From the NCBI GenBank assembly GCA_036023115.1, contig JAYKKT010000047.1, forward strand, positions 2,782,501-2,846,500: a DNA stretch of 64,000 bases, written 5' to 3'. Below the pieces are notes generated by a model. It did not search any database. It had not been told where the DNA came from and saw only the letters and a list, made by a program, of their open reading frames with translations. This document shows positions 10,459 to 23,500 of the stretch, in pieces. The first letter of the stretch is position 1; each line of letters begins with the position of its first letter. The stretch comes from Brasenia schreberi (Eukaryota > Streptophyta > Magnoliopsida > Nymphaeales > Cabombaceae). The translations under genes were made by a program, and so were the position numbers.

Positions 10459-13400
10459 CAACAACAACAACAACTAAGCCTTTTCCCATACTAGACGGGG
10501 TCGGCTACATGGATTCTTTGTTTCCACAGATCCCTATCGCGTGCCATGTTAGCAGTTAACTCCCAATAAACTAGATCATTCTTTATTGTTTCTTTCCAAC
10601 ACTTTTGTGGTCGTCCTCTACCTCTTTTAATACTTTCCAAATTTAGTTTTTCTAACCTTCTTACAGGTTCTTCTTTTGATCTTCTTTCTATATGTTCAAA
10701 CCATCTTAAACGATGTTCTCTCATTTTATCCTCTATTGGTGCCACTCCTAATTTGTTTCTAATAACCTCATTATGTATACGGTCTTTTCTTATATGGCCA
10801 CTCATCCATCTCAACATCTTCATTTCTGTCACATACATCTTTTGTACATGTTGATGATTAACTGCCCAACACTCAGAACCATAAAACATGGCAGGCCTAA
10901 TTGCTGCTCTATAATATTTACCTTTTAATTTTAATGGTATCTTCTTATCACAAAGAATACCTGATGCTCCTCTCCATTTTAACCAACCAGCATTAATTCT
11001 ATGTGTAACATCTCCATCAATTCTTCCATCACTTTGAAAAATTGACCCTAGGTATTTAAAACTTTCCTTTTGGGGAATGCAATGTGTGCCAATTTTAATT
11101 TCTATGTCCTCTGAAGTAGCCAAATGATCAAACTTACATTCCATATATTCTGTTTTTGTTCTACTAAGTCGGAGGCCTTTGTTTTCTAATGTTTCTCTCC
11201 ATAGTTCCAATTTTCTATTAACTTTTTCCTTAGACTCCTCCACTAATACAATGTCATCTGCAAATAACATACACCAAGGTACTTCATCTTGAATATGTTT
11301 TGTTAACTCATCCATCACCATTATAAATAAGTATGGACTTAAAGTTGATCCTTGATGTAACCCAATATTAACTTCAAAGAAGTCTATCGTTCCTTCATGA
11401 GTCCTCACACATGTTTTTGCATCATCATACATGTCTCTTATAAGGTTAATATATGTCAATGGGATACCTCTTTTTTCCAAAGTTCTCCAAAGAACCTCCC
11501 TCGGTACCCTATCATAAGCTTTTTCTAGATCAATAAATATCGTGTGAAGGTCTTTCTTTTTTGCTCTAAAATGTTCCATAAGACGTCTCAGAAGATGAAT
11601 CGCTTCAATAGTAGATCTACCTGGCATAAATCCAAATTGGTTCTCTGTTGTACTTGATACTTGTCTTAACCTACGTTCGATAATTCTTTCCCATAATTTC
11701 ATAGTATGACTCATTAACTTGATACCTCGATAATTCACACAATTTTGAATGTCTCCCTTGTTCTTATATACGGGTATAAGTGTACTTGCTCTCCATTCCT
11801 CGGGCATCTTTTGGTTTTTCCATATTTCATTAAATAGTCTTGTGAGCCAAGTGATTCCTATTTCTCCTAGTATTTTCCAAACTTCTATAGGAATATTATC
11901 TGGTCCTACCGATTTACCACTCTTCATATGTTTAAGAGCCTCTTTGACTTCATTCTTTTGAATACGTCGGTAGAAATTATGGTTTATATACTTTTCTGAC
12001 TTGGCTAAATCTCCTAAACTAATACTAACATCTTTATTTTCATTAAAAAGATTATAAAAATAGTTTTTCCATCTATTTCTTATATCATCATTTGCCACTA
12101 GAATTTTTTCATCCTCGTCTTTTATGCATCTAACAAAATTTAGATCTTTAGTTTTCTTATCTCTAGCCCTAACTATCCTAAAAATATCTCTTTCACCCTC
12201 TTTTGAGTTGAGTTTTTTATATAAGTCCTCCCAAATCTTAGCTTTTGCTTCACTAACGACCTTTTTTGCTTCCTTCTTTGCTTTCTTATAAGCTTCTAAA
12301 GTTTCACTAGTTTTCTTAGCGTAATGTAATTTGTAACATGCCCTCTTTGCCTTGATTTTATTTTGTACTATTTCACTCCACCACCAAGCTTCTTTTTGTG
12401 CCGGTACACCTCCCTTAGATACTCCTAACACATCTTTCGCCACTTTCCTAATATGTATAGACATATTGTTCCACATATCAGAGGGTGTGCCAACATAATT
12501 CCAAACATCTCCTTGAAGGACTTTCTGTTTAAATATACCTTCTTTCTCGCTTTTGAGGTTCCACCATTTAGTCCGAATAGTTCGATGCACTCTTTTCTTC
12601 TTTGTCCATTTTTTTATTTGTAAATCCATAACTAAAAGTCGATGTTGGGTGGTTAAGCTTTCTCCTGGAATTACCTTACAATCTTTACAACACGCTCTAT
12701 CTTTTTTTCTACAAATAAAGTAATCAATTTGTGTGTGTGATAAGCCACTCTTATAAGTAATTAAATGTTCATCTCGTTTTTTGAAGATTGTATTGACTAT
12801 AAAGAGATCAAATGACACAGCAAAATTTAAAATCTCCCTACCTTCCTCGTTTATATCCCCATAACCAAAGTTTTCATGAATCCCTTGATATCCTAATGCC
12901 TCTTTACCGACATGTCCATTTAAATCTCCTCCTAAACAAATCATCTCCCTTTGTGGAATCTTTTGAAACACCTTATCTAACTCTTCCCAAAAAACTGTCT
13001 TTATACTATCTTCTAGTCCTACTTGGGGTGCGTAAGCACAAACTATATTCAAAACCTCTACTCTTAACACTAATTTCAATGTCATGATTCGGTCACCATA
13101 TCGTTGTATGTCTACTACACTCTCCTTTAAATCTTTATTTATGATAATACCAACTCCGTTTCGGGCCTTTTCTTTACCTGAGTACCATAATTTAAAACCT
13201 GTATCCTCTATCTCCTTTGCTTTTTCTCCAACCCATTTTGTCTCTTGTAAACATAGAATATGAATCTTTCTCCGAATCATAGTATCTACCACCTCCATTA
13301 GCTTACCCGATAATGTTCCGATATTCCAAGAACCAATACGAATCTTATTATCTAGGACTAGCTTCTTTACCCCCCGCATCCGTCCATAATCAAAATGCGG

Positions 13401-13736
13401 AGACCCTCTCTGAAAATTTTTCACTATATTCGGGCGGCAATGTAGTGGGACTAACTTCTTTACCCGCACCCGTCCATGATGTGGGAACCCTCTCTGCAAT
13501 TGATTCACTACATTCGAGCGAAAATGTAGTGGCCCTTGCTTACTTCTTACTGCATTCGGGCTCTGCAGCATGTCGCTAGGCGGGGACGCCCCAAAGCAAT
13601 GCTCATAATTTTTGTAATCCATGTTGTAGAAATCCGACGAAGTTTTACGTTGGCTGTCGGAAGCCTAACACAACCCTCCTCCTTTATCCTGCTTGGGACC
13701 GGCAATGCAAGGGTGATCCCTTACATGGGCGGAGTT
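10459..13736 (-). mobile_element. Full-length RTE-type LINE retrotransposon
   Basis: On the - strand the element runs from 13736 (5') to 10459 (3'). It ends in the short (TTG)n tail typical of RTE-clade elements, seen as caacaacaacaac on the + strand at 10459-10475. It is flanked by a perfect 19-bp target duplication, agagaagagtatggaacta, at 10440-10458 and 13737-13755. It carries a single long ORF and a 5' leader of about 115 bp. The exact duplication and the open reading frame indicate recent insertion. Confidence 0.93.
10491..13622 (-). CDS. RTE LINE polyprotein: AP-like endonuclease and reverse transcriptase (1043 aa, intact)
   Basis: This protein mediates target-primed reverse transcription: the endonuclease nicks DNA and the RT copies the element RNA from the nick. 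Residues 1-90 are an extension with two similar units ending in Q-R-G-(F/S)-P-H. The endonuclease spans about 90-340, with L-C-L-Q-E-T-K-W (near 125), G-G-D-L-N-G-H-V (near 231) and T-Q-I-D-Y-F-I. A basic linker follows. The RT spans about 545-830, with [45 protein letters not shown] and the catalytic F-A-D-D (near 785). The C-terminal region includes F-K-Y-L-G-S and a W-x(n)-H/R-rich tail. There is no RNase H domain, as expected for RTE. No stop or frameshift interrupts it. The start ATG at 13620-13622 is the first in-frame one, and its context is also found at the start of the decayed copy near 32989. Confidence 0.93.
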   Translation of the reverse strand: MDYKNYEHCFGASPPSDMLQSPNAVRSKQGPLHFRSNVVNQLQRGFPHHGRVRVKKLVPLHCRPNIVKNFQRGSPHFDYGRMRGVKKLVLDNKIRIGSWNIGTLSGKLMEVVDTMIRRKIHILCLQETKWVGEKAKEIEDTGFKLWYSGKEKARNGVGIIINKDLKESVVDIQRYGDRIMTLKLVLRVEVLNIVCAYAPQVGLEDSIKTVFWEELDKVFQKIPQREMICLGGDLNGHVGKEALGYQGIHENFGYGDINEEGREILNFAVSFDLFIVNTIFKKRDEHLITYKSGLSHTQIDYFICRKKDRACCKDCKVIPGESLTTQHRLLVMDLQIKKWTKKKRVHRTIRTKWWNLKSEKEGIFKQKVLQGDVWNYVGTPSDMWNNMSIHIRKVAKDVLGVSKGGVPAQKEAWWWSEIVQNKIKAKRACYKLHYAKKTSETLEAYKKAKKEAKKVVSEAKAKIWEDLYKKLNSKEGERDIFRIVRARDKKTKDLNFVRCIKDEDEKILVANDDIRNRWKNYFYNLFNENKDVSISLGDLAKSEKYINHNFYRRIQKNEVKEALKHMKSGKSVGPDNIPIEVWKILGEIGITWLTRLFNEIWKNQKMPEEWRASTLIPVYKNKGDIQNCVNYRGIKLMSHTMKLWERIIERRLRQVSSTTENQFGFMPGRSTIEAIHLLRRLMEHFRAKKKDLHTIFIDLEKAYDRVPREVLWRTLEKRGIPLTYINLIRDMYDDAKTCVRTHEGTIDFFEVNIGLHQGSTLSPYLFIMVMDELTKHIQDEVPWCMLFADDIVLVEESKEKVNRKLELWRETLENKGLRLSRTKTEYMECKFDHLATSEDIEIKIGTHCIPQKESFKYLGSIFQSDGRIDGDVTHRINAGWLKWRGASGILCDKKIPLKLKGKYYRAAIRPAMFYGSECWAVNHQHVQKMYVTEMKMLRWMSGHIRKDRIHNEVIRNKLGVAPIEDKMREHRLRWFEHIERRSKEEPVRRLEKLNLESIKRGRGRPQKCWKETIKNDLVYWELTANMARDRDLWKQRIHVADPV

Positions 13737-13755
13737 AGAGAAGAGTATGGAACTA
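13737..13755. repeat. 19-bp target-site duplication, right copy
   Basis: Identical to 10440-10458. See the RTE element between them. Confidence 0.93.
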
Positions 13756-13890
13756 AACCAATTATTTATTCTCTAAGAGCATAGCACGTCACACTCTATT
13801 AGAGAGAGAAAATGAGAGTTACGCATTTATGTCGTACTCTTCTCTCCCAACTATAGATGTTTATTTTTCTATCAAAAGATCGGAATTTAA

Positions 13891-15975
13891 CAACTAAACA
13901 TTTTTCCATACTAGATGACGCCGGCTAATTGTATTCTTTGTTTTCACATAGTTCTATCATGTGTCATACTGACAGTTAATTCAACGTGAGTTAGATAATT
14001 TCTTATTGTTTATTTTCAACACTTTTGTGGTCTTTTTCTTTTTCTTTTTACATTTTCACTAGAGTTTTCTTTAGTTACCTTTCATGTTAAAGTTAAACAA
14101 TTTTCTCTCATTTTATCCTCTATTGGCATCGCTCCCAATTTGTTTATAATAACCCTATTATGTAAATGATCTTTCCTTGTGTGACCACTCATTCATCTCA
14201 ATATCTTCATTTCTACCACAAACATCTTTTGTACATATTGATGATTAATTGCTCAACACTCAAAACCATAAGATATAGCAGGTTTAATTGTTGTTCCATA
14301 ATATTTACCTTTCAATTTTAATAGTATCTTCTTGTCACATAAAATACCTTATGCCCCTCTCCGTTTTAACCAACAACAATTAAACTTTTCTTATGAGAGA
14401 TGCAATGTATATTAATCTTAAATTCTATATCCTTTAAAGTAACCAAATGATCAAACTTACATTTTATATATCTTGTCTTTGTTCTATTAAGTAGGAAGCC
14501 TTTACATTCTCATTTTTTGTATTTCTCTCCATAGTTCTAATTTCCTATTAATTTTTTTCTTAGACTCATTTACTAACACAATATCATCTACAAATAACAT
14601 ACACTTTAATATATTTTGTTAACTCATCAAAGATCAATATAATTAAATATGGACAATATGGACTTAAAGTTGATCCTTGGTGTAACTCAATATTAACTTC
14701 AAAGAAGTTTATCATTCCTTCATGAGTTCTTACACATATTTTTGTATCATCATATATGTCTCTTATAAGATTTATATATATCAATGAGATACCTCTCTTT
14801 TCTAAGGATCTTCAAAGAACATCTCTTTTGCACCATATCATAAGCTTTTTCTAAATCAATAATATCATGTGAATGTTCTTTTTTGTTTCTCTAATTTCAT
14901 AATATGTCTCAAAAGGTTAATAGCTTCAGTGGTAAATCTGTCTGGCATGAATCCAAATTGATTATATGTTGTACTCGATACTTGTCTTAACCTATGTTCA
15001 ATAATTCTTTCTCATAATTTCATAGTATGACTCATTAATTTGATATCCCAATAATTCACACAATTTTGGATGTCTCTTTTGTTCTTATACATGGGTATAA
15101 GTGCACTCGCTCTTCATTCCTTATGCATCTTTTGATTTTCTCAAATTTTATTAAATAGTCTTGTGAGCTAAGTGATTTTCATCTCTTTTAGAATTTTATA
15201 TACTTTATAAGAATATTGTTTGGTCTAAAAGATAAACTTTCATATGTTTAAGAGCTTCTTTGACTTCATTCTTTTAAATACATTGGTAGAAATTACGGTT
15301 TATGTACTTTTGTGATTTGGTTAACTCTTATAAACTAATAATAACATTTGTAGTTTAGTTAAAAAACTTATAGAAATCATTTTCTAAGTTACTAAAATCT
15401 TTTCATTATCATCTTTGATACATCTAACATAAGTAAGAACTTTAGTTTTCTTATCTCTACCCTTAGTTATCCTAACAATCTCTCTCACCTTCTTTGAGTT
15501 AGGCTTTTTTATATAAATTCTTCCAAATTTTGGTTTTTACTTCACTAACAACTTTTTTCACTTTTTTATTTACTTTCTTATAAGTCTCTAAGGTATCACT
15601 AGTCTTCTTCGCATAATGCAATTTGTAACATATCCTCTTTGCCTTAATTTTTTTTTTCATCGCTTTACCAAGCTTCCTTTTGTGTCCATACGCCTCCCTT
15701 AGATTCACCTAACATCTACTTTCTTAATATGCAGTCATATTGTTCAACATATTAGAAGGTATACGTATGTAATTCAAGGATCAAACTTTCTAGAATGGCT
15801 CGGTGCATCCTTTTCTTCTGTGTCTACTTTTTTACTACAAAATTCATAACTAAATTGATTAAGTAGCTAAACTTTCTCTTAGAATTACCTCACAATCTTT
15901 ATGACGCAATCTATCTTTTTTATTACAAACAAAATAATCAATATGTGTTTGTAACAAGCCACTCTTATAAGTAAT
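13891..15975 (-). mobile_element. Decayed, 5'-truncated RTE LINE, copy 2
   Basis: The + strand sequence runs parallel to 10478-12770 of the intact element (for example the block around the F-A-D-D region near 14580-14610, and a short intact frame 14584-14784 with H-Q-G-S-T-L-S-P-Y). It has many substitutions, indels and stops. Similarity begins at 13891 and fades near 15975, within the endonuclease region, so the 5' third is missing. The remaining short frames at 14584-14784 and 15499-15708 are pieces of the RT and linker. No target duplication is recognisable. It is clearly older than the copy beside it. Confidence 0.85.
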
Positions 15976-16114
15976 ACTATCTAATTTTTAAATATATATA
16001 ATATACTTTTTAAAAAAATTACTTTTACAAATTTAAATAGCCCGATCAAATAAATGAAAGGTTCATATTGTCAAGACCGATAATCTAGAATGAATAAAAA
16101 TCTAACGACTCATT

Positions 16115-16119
16115 CATTC

Positions 16120-16171
<52 letters not shown>
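16115..16171. repeat. (CT)n(AT)n microsatellite
   Basis: A run of ct dinucleotides passes directly into a run of ta dinucleotides. No function is inferred. Confidence 0.9.
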
Positions 16172-16172
<1 letters not shown>

Positions 16173-16439
16173 ACACAAATCGCTTTACTTAAGGTTTTAA
16201 GTAAATGTTTGTGCTGCCCACCCTCAGCATTGCTTGATCTATAATTGGTAGGGCTGGTAAACACACGTCTCCAACCGATTAAAACTACGAAGAAACCAAA
16301 TCCTGTCTCATACTGAGTGGGCTTGAGCAACTGGATTCTTTATCGTCATTTTGCTGTATTTTGTGTCATATGGACGATGTTTATGAACTAAACAACGCTA
16401 CTGGTACACCAACTTAAATCCCTCCTTTGCACAAGGAAC

Positions 16440-16548
16440 TAACGCTCTCGTGGCTGAGGGTCGACTTAAGAGACCTTCAAGCTGAAGGTCTCAACTTCAA
16501 TACCCAAGGGTTGCATATCCGGTAGCGTCACTGGCCCCTTGCCTATCA
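16440..16548 (+). mobile_element. Possible tRNA-derived SINE
   Basis: The segment has tcgtggctgagggtcgac (A-box-like, resembling tRNA-Leu/Ser heads), an anticodon-arm-like inverted stretch (gaccttcaagctgaaggtc), and a B-box-like ggtctcaacttcaataccc. It resembles a diverged tRNA head. It could also be chance or an old tRNA pseudogene. Confidence 0.3.
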
Positions 16549-16686
16549 AAAACGAAAAACAAAAAGAAAATCTCACCTAAACAAGCCTTATTTTAGATGG
16601 TGTTTTAACACATAAAAATACTATGAATACTTACCTGAACACGCCTTGTTTTTAAACTGAAAAGTAAAAGAAAAAGAGCACAATTA

Positions 16687-16795
16687 CCTGGCTAGGAGTC
16701 GGCTCACAAGTTGAAGATCATGAGTTCGACACCCAGTGCGTGCATCTGGCTGCAGCCTCCCCATTCTAACCCAATAAAAAGTAAAAGAACAAGAG
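16687..16795 (+). mobile_element. tRNA-derived SINE-like segment
   Basis: A-box-like cctggctaggagtcggctc is followed by B-box-like gatcatgagttcgacaccc (16716-16734), a short body and an A-rich end (aataaaaagtaaaag). The spacing fits a RNA polymerase III internal promoter. Confidence 0.5.
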
Positions 16796-17036
16796 AAAGG
16801 CAGGGGGAGGGGGAGGTCATGAAACAAATAGATCCAAACAAATATGATCATCAGGCAACTAAGAAAGGTGCAGTCACATGAGATATGTTTTACAAATACA
16901 ACGGTGTTCACAACCCGCCGAAAAAATTAACAGAGCTTGGGAGAAATTCTTATTGCAGTTTGCTCAACCAAACAACATTGTTTCAATTAACAAGGACAGA
17001 ATTTGGATGTCCCTGACTTACCTAACGAAACGGAAC

Positions 17037-18107
17037 TCATGGCAGGGATAAGGCCAATCCAAATTTGTGACTTTTCTCAAGGGAATTTGTGTTGAACTCG
17101 CCGGAAAGTGTCAGCACCGACTTGGGCTTCAAAAGATGCTGCAAAAGTGCACCAAACTTCCCATGGTTGTTCAACCTAGCCTTCACCACAGTGAACCCAT
17201 CAACTGCGTGAGATGCACCAATGGTGAGTGTGTTCTCCTTGGTTCGTAACCTTCTTGATATCTCTAAGACAGTCGAAGTCCTATGTGAAAGATCAATGTC
17301 TCGCACATAGGCTGCCTTGATTGTGTCACCTTTATCTGCCCTGCGGTTATTTCCAATTGTATTAGATTCATATTGGGAGCAAGAAAAGGGAAGAAAAAAA
17401 ATTCATTGTTAAAAGTCTACGATGTCATGAGCCATACAGAATTATCGAGGAACTAGAATCTGGCTTGGTGATGCTGATGCCCGCATTGTACTTCGTGAAA
17501 CTACCAGTAGTTGTATCAAATCCTGCCTCAGCACCCAAGGCGAAAGTTTTGGTGCCGAATGTTGCAGATACATCAATAGCAGGAGAAGAATTCAAACCAA
17601 CAACTGCACTCAATGCCGCAATATCATGAAAGTACTGCAACTCCAGCTGAAACAGCAAAAGAAACAGATAAAAGAGGATGATTATGATCTTTTACCTCAA
17701 AACCGATGTGTGTATGCCTGATCTTGCGAGTGTATGTGTGTGTTTGAGAGAGAGAGGGGAAGAAAAAGAAGAAGAGAGAGAACAAAAACAAGATATCATG
17801 TTCACCTTGCCAGAATTGTAATCAGGCAGTTTGATGCTGGCGATGGTCTTTGTGGAAGACAACGTCCAAGACTGTGAAGGTTGTGAAAATCTAGTACCCA
17901 ACAAAGATATGGATGAAATGGCATGACTAAAATCAAGATCAAGGAAAAACAACAGCAGAACTTCATACATTGGATTCTGTGTCCACTTTGACATCAATAG
18001 TGCTCTTCTTATGCTTGAACACAGCAGAAATCTCACCAGAAGACAGACCTCCCTTTTTCACTGCGGTTGAGGTGAGGCCGTAGCAGTATTCAACCATCAT
18101 TAGATCC
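17037..18107 (-). pseudogene. Voltage-dependent anion channel (VDAC/porin) copy with a frameshift and no N-terminal exons
   Basis: VDAC is the beta-barrel pore of the outer mitochondrial membrane. On the - strand I can place exons 17969 to about 18080-18107, 17806-17890, 17438-17646 and 17037-17340 (TGA 17037-17039), all with GT-AG borders. They encode the central and C-terminal barrel: K-K-G-G, V-D-T-E-S-N, I-K-L-P-D-Y-N-S-G-K, F-T-K-Y-N-A-G-I, and a C-terminus L-A-L-S-L-P. Exon 17806-17890 is 85 nt where the paralogous exon at 61026-61112 is 87; two bases are missing, so its two halves are in different frames. The N-terminal helix and first strands were not found between 18108 and 20580. 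Retained introns mean this is a duplicated, not a processed, copy. A sequencing error could explain the 2-nt loss but not the absent 5' exons. Confidence 0.8.
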
Positions 18108-20583
18108 TCAAAAGGGAAAATGAGACACATTGCAATTTAAATATGTAATAATTATCAAAGAAAAAAAAGAAACTTGATGATATCAAGATAATCCTATCGA
18201 AATGCGCATTCTTATTCAGCTTTCTCAAAAGAGCAGTGCATATAACCAATTAGTTCAAAATTACTAGCAGAAAGTACAACTGCTTTGTGAACGACACATC
18301 TCATATTTTATATTTGAGACGGTTGTTTCGAAAGGTACAAGGATGAACGTGAGTCATCTCATACAGGAAGCGTGAATTCCCCCAGCTTTCCAAATCAACT
18401 CCTTTTCTTAAAGAGAATATATCATCAGCAACCCATTACCATATAAGAACAAAAAGATGTTTCAACTCTAATAAGAATGCAACCGCACGTCTTTAGAAAA
18501 TGACCATTGGCCTCAACTAGAGAAAGCAAGTTCTCAGAAAGCAGGATGATGCCAAGAAGCTGCTAGTGCAGCAAGCAGTATCCAACCCATTCAATTTTCT
18601 AGAAGTGGAAGTATCCATTGAAATCATTTACTCCAAGATTACGTCTCTTTTATTACATGAATGCAGAACTAAAATCCCCATTCCATAAATGATCAAGACA
18701 ACAAAAAACTAAATACTGAGAAAAACTTGACAGAAAACCCATTCTAACTGCAAAATTTAAAGTCACCATTAATTAGATATTCAACTGAAACAAAAGCAAG
18801 GTCATGCCCGACAAAGTATCAAAGCTGGAGGGTCATCAGGGTATGTTATTCCAAACATTCAGCAGATTGAACTGTATTAGCTTGTCCACAAGCTCTTGTT
18901 AGTTTAACGCTTCAACCTTCCAGACACCATGAAGGATATTTTTAAGTAAATCAGATGGATACGCAGCTGAATTGATCCCAAAAGCTTCTTAGGACAACCG
19001 TCCAACAATGACAACACTGAAAAATATCTTTCGTAGTTTCAATCAAAAAGGGGATACGCCTGCAATACCAAACATTTTGGAAAGGTGCCAGAGTTTTTAA
19101 GTTACTGCAGGCATAGGTGCCTGGTTAATTTAACAAATTACACGTCACATATGACCACTTTCTTTATATTGAATCTCTCAATGCCCCTTCATAAGCTTTC
19201 GTACTTTTAGAAAGTAGTTAGGGGAAGTAATTTTAGACTGAAAGAGCAACTCAAAAGAGTACCATGGTTAGCGGGGTTAGTCTGCAAGAGTAACAAGGCA
19301 CCTAGGTAAGTCTGGTGCCTTTCCAAAAAGTTTGGAACTTGAGGAATCCAAGAGAAAGCCCACAAGAAGTTGGCTGTTACATGCACATTTTCCGAAATCT
19401 CCTGAAAATGGAACTGAATAACTGCTCCTTTAGTATTTGTAATTGTGTGCTTGCATACCTGTCTTCCCCTTTGACCTTAATTACCTCTATAATTCAAACT
19501 CAAAAACAAGAAAATGGTTTTGTACTTACTTTCTAACACCTGTCGTGTCGTGCTTAAAATGAGGAATGATGGAGATAAGCAGATATAGTTGACGGGGTTT
19601 CAAAAAGATAACATGGAAGGGTTTGATGGTTAGTTTATTCCGTTCATCATATGGTTATAGTTGCAGTATCAAAGAAGAGCATTGTCAGGGTGCTATTTAT
19701 TTTACTCAGTTGAGTTTGCCATTGTCAGACATACTCTTAGTTCCGCCAAAAGGTAGATTGGATGCACCTGACAGCTGACTTTCCAATAGAGGATCAGAGG
19801 TTGGTGAGGAAGGACACACCAGTTAATTGTGGTGTGCAATGCAAGTAACAATTTAGCGTTTCTTTATATAAACAAATAATTTAGTGTCTCCAAACAAGTG
19901 TGGTGAATGAGCGCATTCTTTAGACGAGGTCATAAGGAGCCTAAATATAGATGACTTCTTACAGTATGTATTCCTATGACTCAAAAGACAGTATGTTCCT
20001 GGTGTCATTGCAAATCAGTGTTGCAAATATTGGTAGGGTCATTGATAGGGTTGTATTATACCATATGATATTAGAAGATAAACTTTCTTTTTGCATTAAA
20101 TAGATTCTCAAGATTGATCTGATGAAATTTCCATGATGCAAAAGGGTTCACTATCAAAGCATCCTAACATGGTATTCTTAAGAATTATATGTTTGGAATA
20201 GAAAGGAATCACATGCGAGGGTATGTCCTTAATGATTATAGCAGACTATAAAATCAATTGGTGCTGGGAATATAGCTAGATTCTTGAAACTTTTAGGATT
20301 CCACGGGTTTTAAGTGTTCCTGTTTTACTCAGTATCTGGAACTTCCTAGAGAGCATAATTATTGATTATGATATGTACAAGATTACCATTTGCCTACCTG
20401 TGCCATGTCACTAATGAGGTTCTGGTATGATAGTCTGAAGTGATGAAGAATCATTATATGCAGATAAATATTTTTGGACTGGGCATCCTGTATCTTGCAT
20501 ATATTGTCATTAGGTTAATTTACTGCTATACTTTGTATTACAAGTATTGTGGTTACATCAAATAGAAGAGGAGCACGATGGCA
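18108..20583. other. No recognisable gene
   Basis: About 2.5 kb of AT-rich sequence lies upstream of the VDAC copy. I searched it for the missing N-terminal VDAC exon and saw none. The short frame at 19315-19536 has no recognisable motif. Confidence 0.5.
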
Positions 20584-20591
20584 CTTCTATG

Positions 20592-23500
20592 CAATGTTGT
20601 AAAAAGTGGATTGGTGCCCGCATTGCACTGGGCACCGATACGCCCGTATCGTGCGATACGGTATGTTTTTTTAGTTTCTTTATAAAAAATCAAAAAAATA
20701 TTAATAAATACAAAAAATACAAGAATTGAAATTAATGAACAAAACATATATAACACAATTAACATTAAACAAAATCAAATCCAAAAGCTTGATTTGAAAC
20801 AAATAATTCTTAATAAATGACTATAACTCTATAAGAATAAGAGATTGTGAGAAGAGAACACTTTAAAGTTGAGCATAACAAAGTTAAATAACATCTCATA
20901 ATAAAAAATCATCCATAACATGAATACTTAATACCTTTAATCAACAACAAAGTTACAAAGTTACAATCATCCATACCATAACATTACAAAGTTAAAATTA
21001 TATTTACAATAATCATCCATAAAATAAATCATAATCAACAAAAGCATTGTAATCGACATAGTCTGGATCACCATCATCATCATCTCCTCCCTCTTCCTCC
21101 TCCACAATTAGATCCATCCATCCAACACCTTTATCTTCATCGTCATCTCCAACTCCAAGTTTTGCTTCGGCTTGGAGTGCCTCTAGTTTTCATCCTCTAA
21201 ATTGATGGGCCCCTCCTCTTCGACTCAATTATCAATAATATCAATACTTTTGTAGCTCGATGGGTCATATGGCACCTTTCTTGCCCTTTTTACATCTTTT
21301 TTTATTTATGTGTAAAGAAAGAATATTAAATGCAACATAGTCATCAATCATTCATTATTAATAAGAAAGAACTAGGGAGCAACAATACATATTTTTAAAA
21401 TTATTACGTTTGCCTTAACTTCATATTATATGCAATGTATACCAAATAATGCAATCAAGCATGCTTGAGTGTCTTTCTCTTTTTCATATGAATGCATTCG
21501 AAAAATCTCCAATTTCTTTTACACCCACTTAAATACAGATTTGGCTCAATATACATTGAGTAAACCTTAACAAGTTTTGTGCATCTACACTAAAGTTAGT
21601 TCACCATTCATCTGAAATAAAATATAATAATGATTAATAAGAAACACTCAAAGTAAATCAATTGATAACTTAAATAAATATCAATAAAAAACATATAATA
21701 TGTGGTCTCATTTGGGAGTGGAGTCAGATTGTAATTGGCCTTCTAAAATCTCTAACACTCTCTATATACTTGCTTAACTCTAAATGGATATTGCAATTAG
21801 TAAATGAATCTTGTATAAGGTCAATTGTATTCAATATATATTTTTTTACTTCTTCGTCCTCTACAAAGTTGGGAGAAAATGGAATAGAAGGATTAATGAA
21901 ACATGTAGTGACATACAAAATGGTGATGCATTTGACGGTTTCAACGTGGATCAATTATCTTCCAAACTTTTTTTAGAAGTGACTTACTTGTATTTTTAAT
22001 TTAGCCTTATCCATGGCATCATATATGTAACGCATAACAGACCTATCTTCATTGTCTACCACCGCAATCCCCTCCCTCTTTCTGGGCCAACTAATAGATC
22101 CTCATTCATCAAATGAAAACATTTTTAATGTATTTTTTGTATGATAAGACTTTGCACAATAATGACATTCATAACAAATCTTGTCAGTGAAGGCCTAATC
22201 AATTACATTTCACCTATATGGATTCGCATCAAATGCAATAAAAAAGAATGATTATAAATAAACTTTGTGACATTTTTGCTTGCATCTATAATTCCTTTTA
22301 TTTTATCCATTGTACTCAAATCTTCAAGCATTAAGTCTATGCAATGTACAACACATGGAGTCTATACTAAGGATGGATGGTTCGCCTTAAGTATCTTACG
22401 AGCTGCTATAAATTTACAGTATTATCGGTAATGAATTAAACAACATTTGAAACACCTATACCCTTAACAACTTCCTAAAAAATAAGGAGTAAATTATCCA
22501 TAGTTTTATCAATATGGGACAAGTCATATAATTTCAAAATAATGTTCTCTTTGGATAATAGACCAAGAAGTTCACCAAAGACCTATGCTGACCATCTATC
22601 AAACCATAAGTCATAATAGAACATCCCATGTCCTTCCACGACATCGTAAATTCAGAATTCCATATATTAACAATATCAACCTATTTTTGCAGTAATGTAC
22701 CCCTCAAAACATAAGAAGCAAGGACTTTATAACTCAATGTCATACATTGAAAAGAAAATAAGTTTGCAACATTAGAAGGGTGACAATTTTCATAAAAAAA
22801 AATTATGCACACTTCAAATCTACTTTCTTAATTACCTCCTTTAAAGTCATAGCTGATCTAATGTTTAGCTGAGCTCCAAGAGTCATACGTGGGAGAAAAA
22901 ATAAAGGCATCTCACTGGCTCTGGCTCTTCTTCTAGTACTCCTCGTAGGCATCAGGCGAGTAGGAGCTCTTGCAATGAAACAAGAGTTAACTCCACTACT
23001 ATTATCACCATAACCAACACTCTTTTCCTTTTCTCGCCTTCTCCTCACCTTCTTCTATTTCAGTTGCACAATAAAATTCATCATCATACATCCTTTTAGA
23101 ACAATCTCCAAATGGTCGAGACATATCTCAACCACCTACTTTTATCCTCTCACCCTTAAATCTCTTCTCTTCCTCCTTCGAGGCCTCCAATACCTGCTTA
23201 ATCTCATATTTCACTACTTTGAAAATCTGAGGACAAGCATTAAAATTATTCTCGTAAGGTGATGTTTCATACGAGAAATAGCACAATGTTTTACTGCATT
23301 GTAAAACATACACTTATTCACATGCCTATTGCCTTCGTACACTAAGGTGCAATATTTTCATGGCGAATTAGCTTGATTGGAAGTCACTAAAAAGATAGTG
23401 AACAATCAATAAGAAGAAAAAGGCTTTTTAGAGGTTAAGAATCATGAAATCTATAAAAGCCCCAAATTTTTTAGCGAAGAATTGTGTGAAATGCAAAAGG

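Noticed and set aside
11749..13784. Several + strand frames of 70-91 codons
   Set aside because: All lie antisense to the intact RTE ORF and have no independent motif.
18108..20583. Missing N-terminal exon of the first VDAC copy
   Set aside because: Searched for K-G-P-G-L-Y and D-L-L-Y type sequence on the - strand; nothing credible was found.
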